Origin: an uncultured Sphingomonadaceae bacterium
GTDB taxonomy: Bacteria > Pseudomonadota > Alphaproteobacteria > Sphingomonadales > Sphingomonadaceae
NCBI GenBank assembly: GCA_937996655.1
Contig: CALKUK010000015.1
Location: 186,001 to 250,000 of the forward strand
Direction of reading: 5' to 3'
DNA length: 64,000 nt
Of this stretch, positions 24,170-32,709 are shown piece by piece. The first letter of the stretch is position 1. The number at the start of each line of letters is the position of its first letter. Both the position numbers and the translations under genes were made by a program. The notes beneath the pieces are model-generated. The model made no database searches. It was not told the origin of the DNA and saw nothing but the letters and a program-made list of their open reading frames with translations.

Positions 24170-25606
24170 ATGCTAACACGCTTGGTCCCTTCCCTGTTCC
24201 TGCTGGCGGCGCTCGCAGGCTGCGGGCAGGCGCCCGAAGACGCTATCACCGTCAGCGTGATCGGCGGGCCGGCACGCGCGGGGGACCCCAATGCGCAGGT
24301 CCTGGATGCGCCAGCCGCGGTGATGACCGGCGCTTTGATGCAGGGCCTCGTCCAGTTTGATGCACAGGGGCAAATTGAGCCCGCCCTTGCCGAACGATGG
24401 ATCGTCACCGATGATGGCCTGAGCTACATTTTCCGCCTGCGCCGCGCCAAATGGTCCGACGGCGAAGAGGTGACGGCCCCGCAGGTCGCCAAAAGCCTGC
24501 GAACATCCCTGTCCGCACAGAGCCGCAATCCGTTGAAGCCGATGTTCGGACCAGTGACCGAAATCCTCGCTATGACGGACAGCGTGTTAGAAGTCCGCCT
24601 GTCGGAGCCGCAGGGCAATTTGCTGCAATTGCTCGCCCAGCCGGAAATGGCGGTGCTGAAACAGGGGCGTGGCACTGGCCCCTACCGCATCTATCGCCCC
24701 CTGCCACACTCAACCGTGTTGCGGCCGATCCTGGCCGATACGGCCGAGGACATCGACGAAGATGCGCTGCAACGCATGGAACGGCGTGTGCGCGGAGAGG
24801 ACGCGGCAACAGCCGTCGCTCGATACGCTACCGGTGATGCCGCGCTGGTCTTGGGCGGCACGTTCAACTCCTATCCCTTTGCGCAGGCGAGCGGGATCAA
24901 CCAGCGCCAGATTCGTCATGATCCCGTGTCCGGCCTGTTTGGGCTCATCCCCGCGCGCGCCGATGGGCCTATTGCGGATCGCGATGTTCGGCGGGCTCTT
25001 GCCATGTCGATCAACCGCACCGCCTTCCTCCAACGCTTTGCCATTCCGGGTTGGCGCCCTACCGAGGGCATGCTGCCCGCCCCGATTGGCAATTTCATTC
25101 AGGCTGTGCCGGACTGGTCCTCGCTGGACCGGCCCGCGCGCTTGGCCCGCGCCCGCCGCCTGATTGGAGCATCCGACATCACCTTGCGGGTCGCGCTGCC
25201 CGATGGGCCCGGCGGACGCCTGCTTTTCGCCCAGCTGGCGGCGGACTGGCGACAGATTGGCGTGCAGGCGCTTCGGGTCGGGCGCAATGAAGCCGCCGAT
25301 CTGCGTTTGATTGACGCGGTTGCCCCAACCCCGGTGCCGGCATGGTATGTCGGGCGCTTCCGCTGCCCCGGCCTGCCGATGTGCAGCACAGAAGTAACCG
25401 CAACAATGTCGATCCTCCGTCGGTCAAAACCCGAAGAGCGGCCCCGCCTGATTGCCGAGGCGGATCAATCTCTGGCCGATGATCAGCTCTACATTCCCAT
25501 TGCCATGCCCTTGCGTTGGTCGCTCGTGGCCCCGCGTCTGCTCGGCTATGCTGATAATGACGTTGCCCTCCATCCGCTCAACAGGCTTGATCAGGCGGGC
25601 GACTAG
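24170..25606 (+). CDS. Solute-binding lipoprotein, ABC peptide/family 5 type, orphan
   Basis: 478 residues. The lipobox LAGC places the lipidated cysteine at residue 18. The rest follows the bacterial extracellular solute-binding protein family 5 pattern: LMQGLVQFDAQGQIEPALAE, then the hallmark YIFRLRRAKWSDGEEVTA, and later DRDVRRALAMSINRTAFLQ. Such proteins bind peptides, nickel or other solutes for ABC importers. No permease or ATPase gene is nearby, so it either works with distant subunits or has another periplasmic role. It begins 51 bases after tRNA-Leu. Confidence 0.85.
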   Translation: MLTRLVPSLFLLAALAGCGQAPEDAITVSVIGGPARAGDPNAQVLDAPAAVMTGALMQGLVQFDAQGQIEPALAERWIVTDDGLSYIFRLRRAKWSDGEEVTAPQVAKSLRTSLSAQSRNPLKPMFGPVTEILAMTDSVLEVRLSEPQGNLLQLLAQPEMAVLKQGRGTGPYRIYRPLPHSTVLRPILADTAEDIDEDALQRMERRVRGEDAATAVARYATGDAALVLGGTFNSYPFAQASGINQRQIRHDPVSGLFGLIPARADGPIADRDVRRALAMSINRTAFLQRFAIPGWRPTEGMLPAPIGNFIQAVPDWSSLDRPARLARARRLIGASDITLRVALPDGPGGRLLFAQLAADWRQIGVQALRVGRNEAADLRLIDAVAPTPVPAWYVGRFRCPGLPMCSTEVTATMSILRRSKPEERPRLIAEADQSLADDQLYIPIAMPLRWSLVAPRLLGYADNDVALHPLNRLDQAGD

Positions 25607-25651
25607 TATCGGTGCCACGTCTTCCTATATTGCGCGTTGAAGGAGCTGCTG

Positions 25652-26062
25652 ATGGCCACCACCCGCAAGCTGAAGATTGACCCGTCTGATTTTGCAGGCC
25701 GCCACCCGGGCGCTGTGCGCAGGCGCATTGAAGGGCTGGAAAAACTGCTCGAAGGCCTGTTCGTCATCCCCGGCACCAATAAGCGCGTCGGCATGGACGT
25801 GCTGCTGGACTTCCTACCCGGCGGCACGATTGTCGCCGCCGTCATGGGGAGCTACCTCGCTTGGGAGGCCCGCAATCTGGGGATGTCGAAGGCGACTATG
25901 GTGCGAATGGCCGGCAATATCGGCTTTGACGCGCTGCTCGGCATCATCCCCTTTGTCGGCGCCATCCCCGACTTCTTCTTCCGATCCAACACCCGCAATT
26001 TGAAGCTCATCAAAAAGCATCTGGATAAGCATCATCCGGCAACGGCGGTGATTGATCAATAG
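25652..26062 (+). CDS. DUF4112 family small membrane protein
   Basis: 136 residues. The stretch VGMDVLLDFLPGGTIVAAVMG and the later GFDALLGIIPFVGAIPDFFF are the repeated hydrophobic, Gly/Pro-containing segments that define DUF4112. Two membrane-associated segments and a basic C terminus (LKLIKKHLDKHH). Function unknown. ATG 25652 follows AAGGAG at 7 bases. It is 45 bases after the lipoprotein gene and may share its transcript. Confidence 0.85.
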   Translation: MATTRKLKIDPSDFAGRHPGAVRRRIEGLEKLLEGLFVIPGTNKRVGMDVLLDFLPGGTIVAAVMGSYLAWEARNLGMSKATMVRMAGNIGFDALLGIIPFVGAIPDFFFRSNTRNLKLIKKHLDKHHPATAVIDQ

Positions 26063-26072
26063 GGGCTGGCTC

Positions 26073-26777
26073 CTACCGCTCATCCCGCCAGATGTTCAGG
26101 CGGCGTTTGGGCGGGGTGGTTGGTTCTCCACGGGGACATGCGCGGGGTTTGAACGCCATGTCCATGCAAATGCGGACTTCCTTCAACCAATTGCCGGGCG
26201 GGGTCATAATGCTGAGCATGGCAGGCTTCAGGCCCGAATTGACGCGCGCAAATTCTGCCGCAAAGGCGCCCGCCGTGACGCCGCGCCGCGACAGGACGTC
26301 CATGTCTGGAAAGCGCACCGCGCTGTAAAGGATGGACGCGGCCCGGAAATAGCGGTCCGGCTTATCAGCCATACAGGTGCCGTGCTTGGCCCATTCGTGC
26401 TGCAACAGCCGGACGGACGGCGTCATGCAGAAATGCTGCTTGATAAGACCGGCGTCGATTGGCTTCGCCTCCCCGCACCAGGCCGGGTCCACCTGTCGGT
26501 CGCCTTCCGGCCAAAGACCATGCAGGACAAAACCGAAGCGCACATCCTTTCCGCACTGGTCGGCATCCAATGCGCTGCTGCGTTTGTCCCGGCAATATTG
26601 CGGCGACCAGGAGAGGGAGAGGAGATAGCCCGTCACCGGAACCTTGCGGATTTCGGCAGGCGGCGGCGCTTCGGTGCGCACATCCGGCAGCCCATCGGGC
26701 ACGATGCAGCTTTCGGCCTGCGCCAAAGCAGCGGACGGGAGGGCGAGCAGCACGGCGGCGAGAAGGGTCCTGATCAT
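26073..26777 (-). CDS. Ribonuclease T2 family, secreted
   Basis: 234 residues with signal peptide MIRTLLAAVLLALPSAALAQ. Both catalytic segments of RNase T2 are intact: FVLHGLWPEG (CAS1) and HEWAKHGTC (CAS2), with several cysteines for disulfides. It probably degrades RNA in the periplasm, like E. coli RNase I. It is convergent with the DUF4112 gene and divergent from the bkd operon. Confidence 0.92.
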   Translation of the reverse strand: MIRTLLAAVLLALPSAALAQAESCIVPDGLPDVRTEAPPPAEIRKVPVTGYLLSLSWSPQYCRDKRSSALDADQCGKDVRFGFVLHGLWPEGDRQVDPAWCGEAKPIDAGLIKQHFCMTPSVRLLQHEWAKHGTCMADKPDRYFRAASILYSAVRFPDMDVLSRRGVTAGAFAAEFARVNSGLKPAMLSIMTPPGNWLKEVRICMDMAFKPRACPRGEPTTPPKRRLNIWRDER

Positions 26778-26829
26778 GACGCCAGCCTAAGCACAAACCA
26801 GCCGGACTGAAAGGGCTTCAACGCCACTC

Positions 26830-26858
26830 TGGATAAGTGTGCGTAATTTTATTACAAT
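26830..26858 (+). promoter_or_regulatory. Predicted promoter and palindrome for the bkd operon
   Basis: TGGATA (26830-26835), 17-base spacer, TACAAT (26853-26858). The palindrome GTAAT-TTT-ATTAC (26843-26855) covers the spacer end and part of the -10 box. Transcription would start near 26865, two bases before the ATG, so the message may be nearly leaderless; no ribosome site is visible. Confidence 0.5.
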
Positions 26859-26866
26859 GCGTTGTT

Positions 26867-28156
26867 ATGAACGACTCGCGTGGCCGCAACCGCCCTCCGC
26901 TCTCGCTCCACATTCCGGAGCCGCCCGCCCGTCCCGGCGAAGAGGCGGATTTCTCTCACATTCAGGTGACGCCCGCTGGTGTGGCACCTCGACCCGACAG
27001 TTTTGCCGCCGCGCATGACCTACGCGAAATGGCCTTTGGCCTCGTGCGGGTGCTGGACGATGCTGGACAGGCCGTCGGCCCTTGGGACCCCCGCCTGTCA
27101 CCGGACGCGCTGCGGACGATGTTGCGGGACATGGCGCTGACCCGTGCCTTTGACGACCGGATGTTCCGGGCGCAGCGGCAGGGCAAGACCAGCTTTTACA
27201 TGAAATGCACCGGCGAAGAGGCCGTCGCTGTCGCGCAGACCCATGCCCTCGATCGGGAGGACATGTGCTTCCCCTCATACCGCCAGCAGGGCATCCTCAT
27301 CACGCGCGGCCATCCGCTCGTCGGGATGATCAACCAGATCTATTCGAACAAGGGCGATGCGCTCAAGGGCCGCCAGTTGCCCATCATGTACTCCTCGCCA
27401 GAATATGGCTTCTTCACAGTCTCGGGCAATCTGACGACGCAGCTGCCACAGGCCGTGGGCTGGGCCATGGCGAGCGCCTCCAAGGGGGACAGCCGGATCG
27501 CGGCGGCTTGGTGCGGTGAAGGATCGACGGCAGAGGGGGACTTTCACGCGGCGATGACCTTCGCCACCGTCTACCGTGCGCCCGTCATCATCAACGTCGT
27601 CAACAACCAATGGGCGATCAGCTCTTTTGCGGGCTTTGCAGGCGGCGAAGCGACGACCTTTGCCGCGCGCGCCATTGGCTATGGCATTGCGGGCTTGCGC
27701 GTCGACGGCAATGATGCGCTCGCCGTCTACGCCGCCACGGCTTGGGCGGCCGAGCGGGCACGGACCAACAATGGCCCGACGCTGATCGAGCATTTCACCT
27801 ACCGCGCCGAAGGGCACAGCACCTCGGATGACCCAAGCGCCTATCGCTCCGCCGATGAAGGCGTGAAGTGGCCTCTGGGCGATCCTATTGCCCGGCTGAA
27901 GGCGCACCTCATCACCATCGGGGAATGGGATGAGGACCGCCACGTCGCGATGGACCTTGAGCTCGCCGAAAGTGTGAAGGTCGCCCAGAAGGATGCGGAG
28001 AAGAACGGCATCCTTGGTCATGGCCTGCACCAGCCGTTTGAAACGATGTTCGAAGATGTGTTTGAGAAGATGCCCCAGCATCTGAAGGAACAGCAGGCCC
28101 AGATGCGCGCAGAACGGATGCGCAAATGGCCGGATGGCGGGCAGGGGCAAAAGTGA
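26867..28156 (+). CDS. bkdA1: Branched-chain 2-oxoacid dehydrogenase E1 component, alpha subunit
   Basis: 429 residues. With E1 beta it decarboxylates 2-oxoacids from valine, leucine and isoleucine using thiamine diphosphate. The TPP motif is seen as GEGSTAEGDFH..NNQWAIS, and the phosphorylation-loop region as EGHSTSDDPSAYR. The N-terminal extension (SLHIPEPPARPGEEADF) is usual for the bacterial BkdA1/2-oxoisovalerate type and unlike pyruvate dehydrogenase E1. Start ATG 26867 follows the predicted promoter. The beta subunit ATG overlaps the stop by one base. Confidence 0.92.
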   Translation: MNDSRGRNRPPLSLHIPEPPARPGEEADFSHIQVTPAGVAPRPDSFAAAHDLREMAFGLVRVLDDAGQAVGPWDPRLSPDALRTMLRDMALTRAFDDRMFRAQRQGKTSFYMKCTGEEAVAVAQTHALDREDMCFPSYRQQGILITRGHPLVGMINQIYSNKGDALKGRQLPIMYSSPEYGFFTVSGNLTTQLPQAVGWAMASASKGDSRIAAAWCGEGSTAEGDFHAAMTFATVYRAPVIINVVNNQWAISSFAGFAGGEATTFAARAIGYGIAGLRVDGNDALAVYAATAWAAERARTNNGPTLIEHFTYRAEGHSTSDDPSAYRSADEGVKWPLGDPIARLKAHLITIGEWDEDRHVAMDLELAESVKVAQKDAEKNGILGHGLHQPFETMFEDVFEKMPQHLKEQQAQMRAERMRKWPDGGQGQK

Positions 28157-29190
28157 TGACCGACACCCCCGCCCCCAGCCGCCGCATGAACATGATCGAG
28201 GCGATCAATAGCGCGATGGATGTCGCCATGACGCGCGATGCGGACGTGGTCGTCTTTGGCGAAGATGTTGGCTTTTTCGGCGGCGTCTTCCGGGCAACCG
28301 CAGGCCTTCAGCAGAAATTCGGAAAGACGCGCAGCTTTGATACGCCGATCACCGAATGCGGCATCATTGGCGTGGCCGTCGGCATGGCGGCTTACGGCCT
28401 GCGCCCCATCCCAGAAATCCAGTTTGCCGACTATATCTACCCCGCGCTCGACCAGCTCGTGTCAGAAGCCGCACGCATCCGCTATCGCTCCGCCGGGCAA
28501 TGGCACATGCCAATCACAGTCCGCTCTCCCTTTGGTGGCGGCATTTTCGGCGGGCAAACGCACAGTCAATCTCCGGAGAGTATCTTCACCCATGTCTCGG
28601 GGTTGAAGACGGTCATCCCCTCCACGCCCTATGACGCAAAGGGGCTGCTGCTCGCGGCGATTGAAGACAATGACCCCGTCCTCTTCTTTGAACCCAAGCG
28701 CATCTATAACGGCCCGTTTGATGGCCATTATGACCGGCCTGTCCAGCCATGGGCGAAACACCCGGCCAGCGAGGTGCCCGAAGGCCATTACACCATCCCG
28801 CTGGGCAAGGCCGCTCTGGTGCGCGAGGGTCAAGACCTAACCGTCATCACCTATGGCACAATGGTGCATGTGGGGCTGGCAGCGGTGGAGGAGCTTGGCG
28901 TCGACGCCGATGTGATTGACCTGCGGACGCTCGTGCCGCTCGATATCGACACCATTGAAGCCTCGGTGAAGAAGACAGGTCGCTGCGTCATCATTCATGA
29001 GGCGACCCGCACCTCGGGCTTTGGCGCGGAACTTGCGGCCCAAATTCAGGAGCGCTGCTTCTACCATCTCGAAGCGCCGATTGAGCGCGTAACCGGGTTT
29101 GACACGCCCTATCCCCATAGTCTGGAATGGGCCTATTTCCCCGGCCCCATCCGCATCGGGATGGCGATTGAAAAAGTGATGAAGGACTGA
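28156..29190 (+). CDS. bkdA2: Branched-chain 2-oxoacid dehydrogenase E1 component, beta subunit
   Basis: 344 residues of the transketolase-like beta subunit. Typical segments are MIEAINSAMDVAMTRDADVVVFGEDVG, PEIQFADYIYPALDQLVSEA and FGGGIFGGQTHSQSPE, with IDLRTLVPLDIDTIEASVKK in the C-terminal domain. Forms the alpha2beta2 E1 with the upstream gene; E2 starts 2 bases later. Confidence 0.94.
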   Translation: MTDTPAPSRRMNMIEAINSAMDVAMTRDADVVVFGEDVGFFGGVFRATAGLQQKFGKTRSFDTPITECGIIGVAVGMAAYGLRPIPEIQFADYIYPALDQLVSEAARIRYRSAGQWHMPITVRSPFGGGIFGGQTHSQSPESIFTHVSGLKTVIPSTPYDAKGLLLAAIEDNDPVLFFEPKRIYNGPFDGHYDRPVQPWAKHPASEVPEGHYTIPLGKAALVREGQDLTVITYGTMVHVGLAAVEELGVDADVIDLRTLVPLDIDTIEASVKKTGRCVIIHEATRTSGFGAELAAQIQERCFYHLEAPIERVTGFDTPYPHSLEWAYFPGPIRIGMAIEKVMKD

Positions 29191-29192
29191 GG

Positions 29193-30455
29193 ATGGCGCG
29201 CTTTGAATTCCGCTTGCCCGACATTGGCGAAGGCATTGCCGAGGCAGAGATTGTCGCTTGGCATGTGAAGGTCGGCGATACCGTGTCGGAAGATCAGGGC
29301 GTGGCCGACATGATGACCGACAAGGCGACTGTCGAGATGGAGTCGCCCGTGAGTGGCACGGTGATCGAAGTCGCCGGCGATGTCGGCGACATGATCCCCA
29401 TCGGATCGACGCTGCTGGTGATTGAAACAGAGGGTGAGGAAGAGACGCCATCGGATGCGGTGGCGCCGCCGGCCGATGTCCTGTCCGGCACAGATCTTGA
29501 AGCGGCACCCGAACAGCACATGCCCGAGGCTCCCGCCGCGCCGTACATCCCGGCGCCGCACCCCGATGCGACCGAGATCAACGTGCCGCAACCAGCGGCG
29601 CAGGCGCTTGCCTCACCTGCCGTGCGGGCACGAGCGAAGGAGTTGGGCATCGACCTGTCGCAAGTAAAGGCCCGCGAAGGCGGGCGCGTCCGCCATGCTG
29701 ACCTCGACGCCTATCTCACCTATCATGGCGGCCAAGGCTATCGCCCGGCGGGGACCACACGCGCCGATGAAGCGATCAAGGTCGTCGGCATGCGGCGGCG
29801 TATTGCCGAAAATATGGCCGCGTCCAAGCGCCACATTCCGCACTTCACATATGTCGAGGAAATCGACGTCACCGCGCTGGAGGCCATGCGCGGGGACCTG
29901 AATGACAATCGCGGTGACCGCCCCAAACTCACCCTGCTGCCGCTCATGATCGTCGCGATCTGCAAGGCGCTGCCCGACTTCCCCATGATCAACGCGCGTT
30001 TTGATGATGAGGCAGGCATCGTCACCCGCCACGGCGCGGTTCACCTCGGCATGGCGACGCAAACCGATGCCGGGCTGATGGTGCCCGTCATCCGCGATGC
30101 TCAGGCCAAGAATGTCTGGCAGTTGGCCGGCGAGATCACGCGACTGGCAGATGCAGCACGGTCAGGCAAAGCGACGTCGGCCGAACTCTCGGGCTCCACC
30201 CTGACCGTCACATCGCTCGGCCCCCTTGGTGGCATTGCAACGACGCCGGTCATCAACAGGCCGGAGGTAGCGATCATCGGCCCCAATAAGATCGTGGAGC
30301 GTCCCATCTTTGTCGGGGACGACATTGTCCGCGCCAAGCTGATGAACCTGTCGATCAGCTGCGACCACCGCGTCGTCGACGGCTGGGATGCGGCAAGCTT
30401 CGTTCAGGCAGTCAAGAGGTTGCTGGAAACGCCCGTTCTGCTCTTTGCGGATTAG
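29193..30455 (+). CDS. bkdB: Branched-chain 2-oxoacid dehydrogenase E2 (dihydrolipoyl acyltransferase)
   Basis: 420 residues: lipoyl domain at residues 1-80 with the lipoylated lysine in TDKATVEMESPV; a Pro/Ala-rich linker; the peripheral subunit-binding domain SPAVRARAKELGIDLSQV at about 147-185; and the catalytic domain with SCDHRVVDGWDAASF near the end. It transfers the acyl group to CoA. No dihydrolipoamide dehydrogenase (E3) gene follows, so the complex must borrow E3 from elsewhere. The convergent amidase ends 3 bases away. Confidence 0.94.
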   Translation: MARFEFRLPDIGEGIAEAEIVAWHVKVGDTVSEDQGVADMMTDKATVEMESPVSGTVIEVAGDVGDMIPIGSTLLVIETEGEEETPSDAVAPPADVLSGTDLEAAPEQHMPEAPAAPYIPAPHPDATEINVPQPAAQALASPAVRARAKELGIDLSQVKAREGGRVRHADLDAYLTYHGGQGYRPAGTTRADEAIKVVGMRRRIAENMAASKRHIPHFTYVEEIDVTALEAMRGDLNDNRGDRPKLTLLPLMIVAICKALPDFPMINARFDDEAGIVTRHGAVHLGMATQTDAGLMVPVIRDAQAKNVWQLAGEITRLADAARSGKATSAELSGSTLTVTSLGPLGGIATTPVINRPEVAIIGPNKIVERPIFVGDDIVRAKLMNLSISCDHRVVDGWDAASFVQAVKRLLETPVLLFAD

Positions 30456-30458
30456 ATC

Positions 30459-31796
30459 TCACCAAAAGGCAGGCGGCGGCGCATAGCCGCGGATGCGGTC
30501 ATTCAGCATCCGGGCCTGCGCGATGAGCATCGCTTCCCCACCCATGGGGCCAATCAGCTGCAGGCCAATGGGCAGGTCCCTATGATCGCGCCCGGCCGGG
30601 ATGGTGATGGCGGGCAGCCCTGCAATATTGGCGAGCACGGTAAAGTCGGCGATGGACTGTGGCATCGTGCCACCGGCTTCAAATGCTGTGACAGGCGTTG
30701 TCGGCGTCACCAAGATGCCGTTACTCCCCATCTCGCGGCGGAGCATCTGGGACACCTGATCAACAAGATGCCGGTCCTGCCGGAGCTTCTCTTCATCTCG
30801 GTCCACCACGCGCTCGAGGAGATGCATCACTTCTTCGGAAACACGCGCGCAGCGCGCCTCCCCCAAATCGACGAGGGTCGGGATGAGATCCCGCAGGGCC
30901 AGAATATAGGTCGCCTTTCGGGCCGACGCGCCATCCGGACGCACAACAATTTCACCCTGACGGTCCGGCAAATCGGCCTGGATCATGGCGAGTTTTTCAG
31001 CAACCTCCCCGTCAACCGGTGTGCCCCCATGATTAACCAGGACCGAGAAATGAGACCGTCGCATCGCCGTCGCGAGGTCTGGCGAACATAGAATATTGGT
31101 GAGGATCGCCATGTCATCCATCGACCGCGTGATCGGCCCAATCGCGTCAAAGCGCGCGGAAAAGGGCACGAGCCCTGCCGTCAGGATGGTGCCCGGTGTG
31201 GGCTTCAGGCCATAGACCCCACAAAAGGCCGAAGGGATGCGAATGGACCCCAACGTATCGGTGCCCAAGGCCGCCACGCAAAGGCCCGCCGCAACGGCCG
31301 CCGCACTGCCGCCCGATGAGCCCCCGGGCGACCGGTTATGCCCATGCGGATTAAGGCAGCGGCCAAAAAAGGGATTGTCCGTCGTCGCGCCAACGGCGGC
31401 TTCGTGCATGTTCGTCGTGCCGATGATGATCGCCCCGGCATCCCGGAGCCGCTGAACAACGGCGGCATCCTCTTCGGCAATGATGCCGCGTCTGGCCTCC
31501 ATCCCGGCCGCCAGTTCCAGCCCTTTGACGGCAATGTTTGATTTGACGGCAATCGGGATGCCTTCAAGCGGGCGGCGGCTGTCTGCTGCAAATCGGGCGT
31601 CGCTCAAAAATGCAGCCGCCCGCGCGGCCTTTGCGTCGACCTCAACAAAGGATCGCAACCGATCATCCAGATCGGCGATACGGCCCAGATAATGATCCAG
31701 CACGACCGATGGCGACGTCTCGCCTCGGGCGAAGGCGTTGTGAAGTTCGGTAATGCCAAGACGATGGAAGTCCCCCGACTTCGGCATGTGTCTCAT
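30459..31796 (-). CDS. Amidase signature family enzyme
   Basis: 445 residues. The Ser-cisSer-Lys triad is visible: Lys in PIAVKSNIAVKG, and serines in SPGGSSGGSAAAVAAG and GTDTLGSIRIPSAFCG. Such enzymes hydrolyse amides or cut carboxamides of amino-acid derivatives; GatA is a relative, but there is no gatB/gatC beside it and the sequence is more like the stand-alone amidases. Starts at ATG 31796 or 31787. Independent of the bkd operon. Confidence 0.9.
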   Translation of the reverse strand: MRHMPKSGDFHRLGITELHNAFARGETSPSVVLDHYLGRIADLDDRLRSFVEVDAKAARAAAFLSDARFAADSRRPLEGIPIAVKSNIAVKGLELAAGMEARRGIIAEEDAAVVQRLRDAGAIIIGTTNMHEAAVGATTDNPFFGRCLNPHGHNRSPGGSSGGSAAAVAAGLCVAALGTDTLGSIRIPSAFCGVYGLKPTPGTILTAGLVPFSARFDAIGPITRSMDDMAILTNILCSPDLATAMRRSHFSVLVNHGGTPVDGEVAEKLAMIQADLPDRQGEIVVRPDGASARKATYILALRDLIPTLVDLGEARCARVSEEVMHLLERVVDRDEEKLRQDRHLVDQVSQMLRREMGSNGILVTPTTPVTAFEAGGTMPQSIADFTVLANIAGLPAITIPAGRDHRDLPIGLQLIGPMGGEAMLIAQARMLNDRIRGYAPPPAFW

Positions 31797-31956
31797 TCCA
31801 TTCTCTGCGACCTGACCCTTTATCGGGCCTTGGCTCCACTATGGCATCAATTCTGCCTCAGCCGTCAATAGGCAATCCCGATGCCGCAACGAAAGAAGGG
31901 CCGGAACCGCGGCATAACCCGCGCTCCCGACCCATCCTTCATCGCGTCTCTATGGC

Positions 31957-32565
31957 TTAGGCGTAGGCGACGGTCGTCGTCACCCGGCGGCGGCGCATGG
32001 CCGCGCCGACCAGACCGAAACCACCCAGCATCAGAGCCCAGGCGGCTGGCTCCGGCACGTTGGACCTCACATTGGTGAAGATGAAGGCCAGATCTTCATA
32101 ATCCAGATCACCGCCACCAGCGAGGTCTTCAAAGCCGACATAGGTGCCAGCCGGAAGGCCAAAATCACCCCCGGCATAGCCGGTTGCATAAATATGCGTG
32201 ATCTTGTCAGCGTTGAGCGCGCGGTTGGAATAGAACAGGTCGCCTGTATTGGTCACCCGCAGACGGAAGGTCAGCACATCCCCTGCGGTCACTGGTCCAA
32301 AGTCCAGTGAGTCCCCAATGGCCGATGTCTGATTGTTCAGCCCTTCAATGCCCGTGTCGACACCATTGATCAAAAGGCCGAGAAGATTGGTGAAGCCACC
32401 ACCATTGCCGGCGAAATAAGCCACGATATTGCCGGTCGACGCAGCCGTGAAGCTATAGTCGATCGGGTTGACCGTGCCGGGGTTGGGATAAAGCGGAATG
32501 GCCGCCTGAGCTTGGCCCGCCAGCAGTGCAGCACCGCCAGCCAATGCAAGTAAGTAAGTCTTCAT
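31957..32565 (-). CDS. PEPxxWA-CTERM sorting-domain exported protein
   Basis: 202 residues with a signal peptide (MKTYLLALAGGAALLAGQAQA) and a C-terminal sorting signal VPEPAAWALMLGGFGLVGAA followed by an RRRR anchor, the PEPxxWA form common in sphingomonads. Before it lies YVGFEDLAGGGDLDYEDLAF, a motif resembling DUF4114. It would be exported, then processed by an exosortase and linked to the surface matrix. ATG 32565 follows GAAGGAGAG. No exosortase gene is in the window. Confidence 0.9.
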   Translation of the reverse strand: MKTYLLALAGGAALLAGQAQAAIPLYPNPGTVNPIDYSFTAASTGNIVAYFAGNGGGFTNLLGLLINGVDTGIEGLNNQTSAIGDSLDFGPVTAGDVLTFRLRVTNTGDLFYSNRALNADKITHIYATGYAGGDFGLPAGTYVGFEDLAGGGDLDYEDLAFIFTNVRSNVPEPAAWALMLGGFGLVGAAMRRRRVTTTVAYA

Positions 32566-32672
32566 GTCGGCTCTCCTTCGTTAGAATGAGTGCGACCCGA
32601 CGTAGATTTTTCATTGGTAAAGGCGCTTTTAACGCAGAAAACGGCCCAAGTCACGCCGGTTGACCGGGCTCC

Positions 32673-32699
32673 CCGTCCCAAAACAGGATTTCGGGACGG
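32673..32699 (-). terminator. Possible hairpin after dnaE
   Basis: CCGTCCC..GGGACGG arms with a 13-base loop, just downstream of the dnaE stop on the minus strand. No T-run follows, so termination is uncertain. Confidence 0.35.
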
Positions 32700-32709
32700 T
32701 AGGAGGGAT

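Noticed and set aside
24034..26062. Genomic island at tRNA-Leu
   Set aside because: No integrase, no repeat of the tRNA 3' end and normal base composition; the tRNA is simply followed by ordinary genes.
30459..31796. gatA subunit of the tRNA amidotransferase
   Set aside because: No gatB or gatC is adjacent, and the overall sequence resembles stand-alone amidases more than GatA.
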